A stretch of DNA of 7,471 nucleotides. Source: Erysipelotrichaceae bacterium. Its GTDB lineage: Bacteria; Bacillota_I; Bacilli_A; Erysipelotrichales; Erysipelotrichaceae. The DNA lies in contig JAFONG010000141.1 of the NCBI GenBank assembly GCA_017418585.1, forward strand, positions 1 through 7,471, written 5' to 3'. The position numbers were made by a program, and so were the translations under genes. Shown here one piece after another: positions 5,428 through 7,471 of this stretch. Each line of letters starts with the position of its first letter. Within the stretch, counting starts at the first letter, position 1. Under the pieces are notes generated by a model, which was not told where the DNA came from, ran no database searches, and worked only from the letters and a program-made list of their open reading frames with translations.

Positions 5428-6597
5428 TTACAGACAGTCTTTGAAGATCTCTACGACATCTTCACGAGTCAGCGGTACCAGACCCATCTGCATTCTTCCA
5501 CCTTCGCAGGCGTGATCAGCCATGACTTCGAAGTTTCTGTCATCGATATTCAGTTCACTTAGAGTCATCGGGATGCCGCTGTCTTTAAAGAACTGTTCCA
5601 GGACATCAACGCTCCTCCACGCGAGTTCATGTTCATCTTCTCCTTCAAGACCCCAGACGTTTCTGGCGAAGCGGACGAATCGCCATTCGCAAGACGGATC
5701 TTTCTTCAGAATGTAGCGCATCCATCGCGGTGTCAGGATCGCCAGACCGACGCCATGGGTGATGTCGTAGTAGGCGGAAAGCTCATGCTCCAGGACATGG
5801 CAAGGCCAGCCGGTATAGGTCTTCCCATATTCCGGGATACCGGAACAGGCAACGGATTCACAATGCATCAGATTCGCTCTGGCCGTGTAGTTGTCCGGCT
5901 CTTTTAAGACGATCGGCAGATTCTTGATGACAGTCTTCAGGATCGTTTCGGCGATGCCCTCGGCAAGCTCGCTGTCTCCTATCTGACAGAAATAGCCTTC
6001 CATGATGTGACTCATGATGTCGGCAGAACCGGCTGCCGTCTGATATTTGGAAACGGAGAACGTATAGGTCGGATCCAGAATGGAAACGGACGGATAGATC
6101 AGCAGAGTTCCTTTCTTTTCGTTCGTCTGCATGTTGGTGATGACGCCGAAATTGTCGAAGTCCGATCCCGTTGCACTGATGGTCAGGATATCCACAAGCG
6201 GTAAAGCCTTCTTGTGACCTTTGGCATGTTCGACCATGTGCCACAGATCTCCGTCTTCATAGTAATAGCCGCAGCAGATCGCCTTTGAACAGTCGATCGT
6301 ACTTCCTCCTCCTACCGCCAGCAGGACATCGATCTTGTGTTCCTTACACAGGGCAACTCCTCTTTCTACGGATTCTATTCTTGGATTCGGTTCAATGCCT
6401 CCCATTTCAAAAACCCGATAGCCGCCTTCATTCAGAATCTTCATGATCTCATCATAAAGACCGATCTTCTTGATCGAAGTTCCACCATATGTCAGAAGAA
6501 CGTTCTTTCCGTATGGTCTTAAGGCTTCATCCAGATGGGAAATGGCCCCCTTGCCGAAGAATACCTTTGTCGGTATGTCATGTACGAAATTTTCCAT
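5428..6597 (-). CDS. Iron-containing alcohol dehydrogenase, NADPH-dependent butanol dehydrogenase/YqhD-like
   Basis: A 389-residue group III (Fe-dependent) alcohol dehydrogenase, the usual length, predicted to interconvert aldehydes and alcohols in the cytoplasm. The N-terminal dinucleotide domain carries 'GGGSTID' (96-102), and 'ISATGSDFDNFGVITN' (140-155) is the following family signature. Metal ligands fit the family pattern: Asp193 and His197 ('SADIMSHIMEG'), His267 ('WPCHVLEHELSAYYD') and His281 ('ITHGVGLAI'). The start has AAGGAG (complement of 6604-6609) with an ideal six-base spacing. It lies 13 bases after the nucleoside hydrolase stop, so the two are an operon. Substrate is not fixed by sequence; the closest remembered families are butanol dehydrogenases and YqhD, which act on a range of aldehydes. 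Its link to nucleoside breakdown is unclear. Confidence 0.93.
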   Translation of the reverse strand: MENFVHDIPTKVFFGKGAISHLDEALRPYGKNVLLTYGGTSIKKIGLYDEIMKILNEGGYRVFEMGGIEPNPRIESVERGVALCKEHKIDVLLAVGGGSTIDCSKAICCGYYYEDGDLWHMVEHAKGHKKALPLVDILTISATGSDFDNFGVITNMQTNEKKGTLLIYPSVSILDPTYTFSVSKYQTAAGSADIMSHIMEGYFCQIGDSELAEGIAETILKTVIKNLPIVLKEPDNYTARANLMHCESVACSGIPEYGKTYTGWPCHVLEHELSAYYDITHGVGLAILTPRWMRYILKKDPSCEWRFVRFARNVWGLEGEDEHELAWRSVDVLEQFFKDSGIPMTLSELNIDDRNFEVMADHACEGGRMQMGLVPLTREDVVEIFKDCL

Positions 6598-6610
6598 GTT
6601 ATTCTCCTTG

Positions 6611-7471
6611 TCATTTCACCTTCAGCTGTCTGTAGAGATATTCCTTAAACAGCTGCGCTTTCAGTTTTGAACAGATGTAGGCATTCGCCCGTTTTCCTGT
6701 ATGATGATCCCTGTCTACATAGAGGGTGCCGTATGTATCCGTGTTCGAAATATCCGTTTCGCAGTAATACCGGTCACAGATGTCGATGCATTCCGGATAC
6801 AGGGCGGCAGCCATGGCCGCAGGATCGGCCATATCCAGATAATCGTCATGGAAACGTTCCCTGTTGAGCACCATCAAAGGATGATTGATGTCCATGCAGA
6901 ACTTTCCTAACGGACCGCTTTCCCTGATCATCTTTATCTCTTCCGGTTTCAGCATCGCTTCACCCAAACAGGCATCCCAGCCGACAAAGATCAGCGGTTC
7001 AATCCCGGAATCAAGAACGATCTGACAGGCTTCCGCATCCTGCCAGATATTGAACTCGGCAGTCGGCGTGACGTTCCCTTCTCCCAGACCGGAAGATCCC
7101 ATCATGACGATCCTGTTTGCTCTCTTCATCGTTTCCGGATCAAGCATGATCGCTTTGGCGATGTTGGTCAAAGGTCCCAGGGTAATGATGTCGATTTCTT
7201 TGTCGTCGTGAGTTCTCAACGCTTCCAGGATCTTATCCACGGCATTTCCCTGAGATTCTTTCAAAGAATAATCAACCAGATCAAGATCGCCCATCCCGTC
7301 GTTTCCGTGTTCCTCAAGCGCACCTGCCCATTCTCTCTTGAGCATCTCGTTGCAGCCCTTGTAGACCGGAGGACAGTATGTTCCGGTTTCCTTTATGACC
7401 GTCAGGGTATTCGCCGTTGCCTGATCCACTCTTACGTTGCCTGTAACCGTGGTAAACATCAGGATCTCGAC
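6611..7471 (-). CDS. Nucleoside hydrolase (IUNH family), N-terminus cut by the window edge
   Basis: The frame stays open to the last base, reading 'VEILMFTTVTGNV' at the edge. This matches the family's first-strand region, so ~25-30 N-terminal residues, including the Asp-rich calcium site, are missing rather than the gene starting at the ATG at 7459. Family marks (numbered from that Met) are 'VYKGC' (32-36), 'HGNDGMG' (51-57), 'TLGPLTNIAKA' (93-103), 'IVMMGSS' (117-123), 'FNIWQDAEA' (136-144) with Asn137 and Asp141, and 'DMADPAAMAAAL' (209-220) with the metal-ligand-type Asp212. The enzyme would hydrolyse ribonucleosides to base and ribose. The residue before Asp212 is Ala, where purine/inosine-uridine hydrolases often have an active-site His, so specificity may differ. 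It is the upstream partner of the alcohol dehydrogenase. Confidence 0.92.
   Translation of the reverse strand, partial: VEILMFTTVTGNVRVDQATANTLTVIKETGTYCPPVYKGCNEMLKREWAGALEEHGNDGMGDLDLVDYSLKESQGNAVDKILEALRTHDDKEIDIITLGPLTNIAKAIMLDPETMKRANRIVMMGSSGLGEGNVTPTAEFNIWQDAEACQIVLDSGIEPLIFVGWDACLGEAMLKPEEIKMIRESGPLGKFCMDINHPLMVLNRERFHDDYLDMADPAAMAAALYPECIDICDRYYCETDISNTDTYGTLYVDRDHHTGKRANAYICSKLKAQLFKEYLYRQLKVK

Noticed and set aside
5858..6244. 128-residue - strand frame inside the alcohol dehydrogenase
   Set aside because: It is an out-of-frame shadow of the dehydrogenase, rich in Arg, His and Ser as expected for frame-shifted reading.

Overview
The window looks like a chromosomal segment of a low-to-mid GC Gram-positive anaerobe (Firmicutes, plausibly a gut Clostridia or Erysipelotrichia member). 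The evidence is strong purine-rich ribosome binding sites (AAGGAGG or AAGGAG) before most genes, short intrinsic terminators with T-tracts, a TATAAT-type -10 on each strand of one divergent spacer, and the gene families present. No tRNA, rRNA, CRISPR array or insertion sequence is visible. There is no gene-free stretch longer than about 185 bases. Species assignment is not possible from the sequence alone.

Layout. Left (3-1329, + strand): the C-terminal part of an AraC-family regulator overlaps the start of an IclR-family regulator by 17 bases. They end at a hairpin that can terminate both strands. Next (1356-3293, - strand): a two-gene operon, a PfkB-family 2-keto-3-deoxygluconate (KDG) kinase followed after 3 bases by a ~300-residue RraA/HMG-aldolase-family protein. 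This is a sugar-acid (Entner-Doudoroff-type) module, and the convergent AraC/IclR pair is a natural candidate for its control. A 185-base divergent spacer (3294-3478) follows, with promoter signals facing both ways.

Centre (3479-5386, + strand): a 178-residue protein of unknown function, a 150-base interval with strong RNA-structure signals, and a 406-residue stand-alone reverse transcriptase (RT). The interval is bounded by an 11-bp perfect inverted repeat (4030-4040 with 4147-4157). It contains several further helices, and its 3' end is a hairpin plus T-rich run immediately before the RT start codon. The arrangement recalls retrons and RT defence systems that have an upstream noncoding RNA, but the RT does not show clear retron signatures. 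This is the part of the window most likely to hold an undescribed system.

Right (5428-7471, - strand): an iron-dependent alcohol dehydrogenase (butanol dehydrogenase/YqhD-like) lies 13 bases downstream of a nucleoside hydrolase whose N-terminus is cut by the window edge. They form an operon that converges on the RT gene, with a shared bidirectional terminator between them. Nothing in the sequence ties this operon to the RT.
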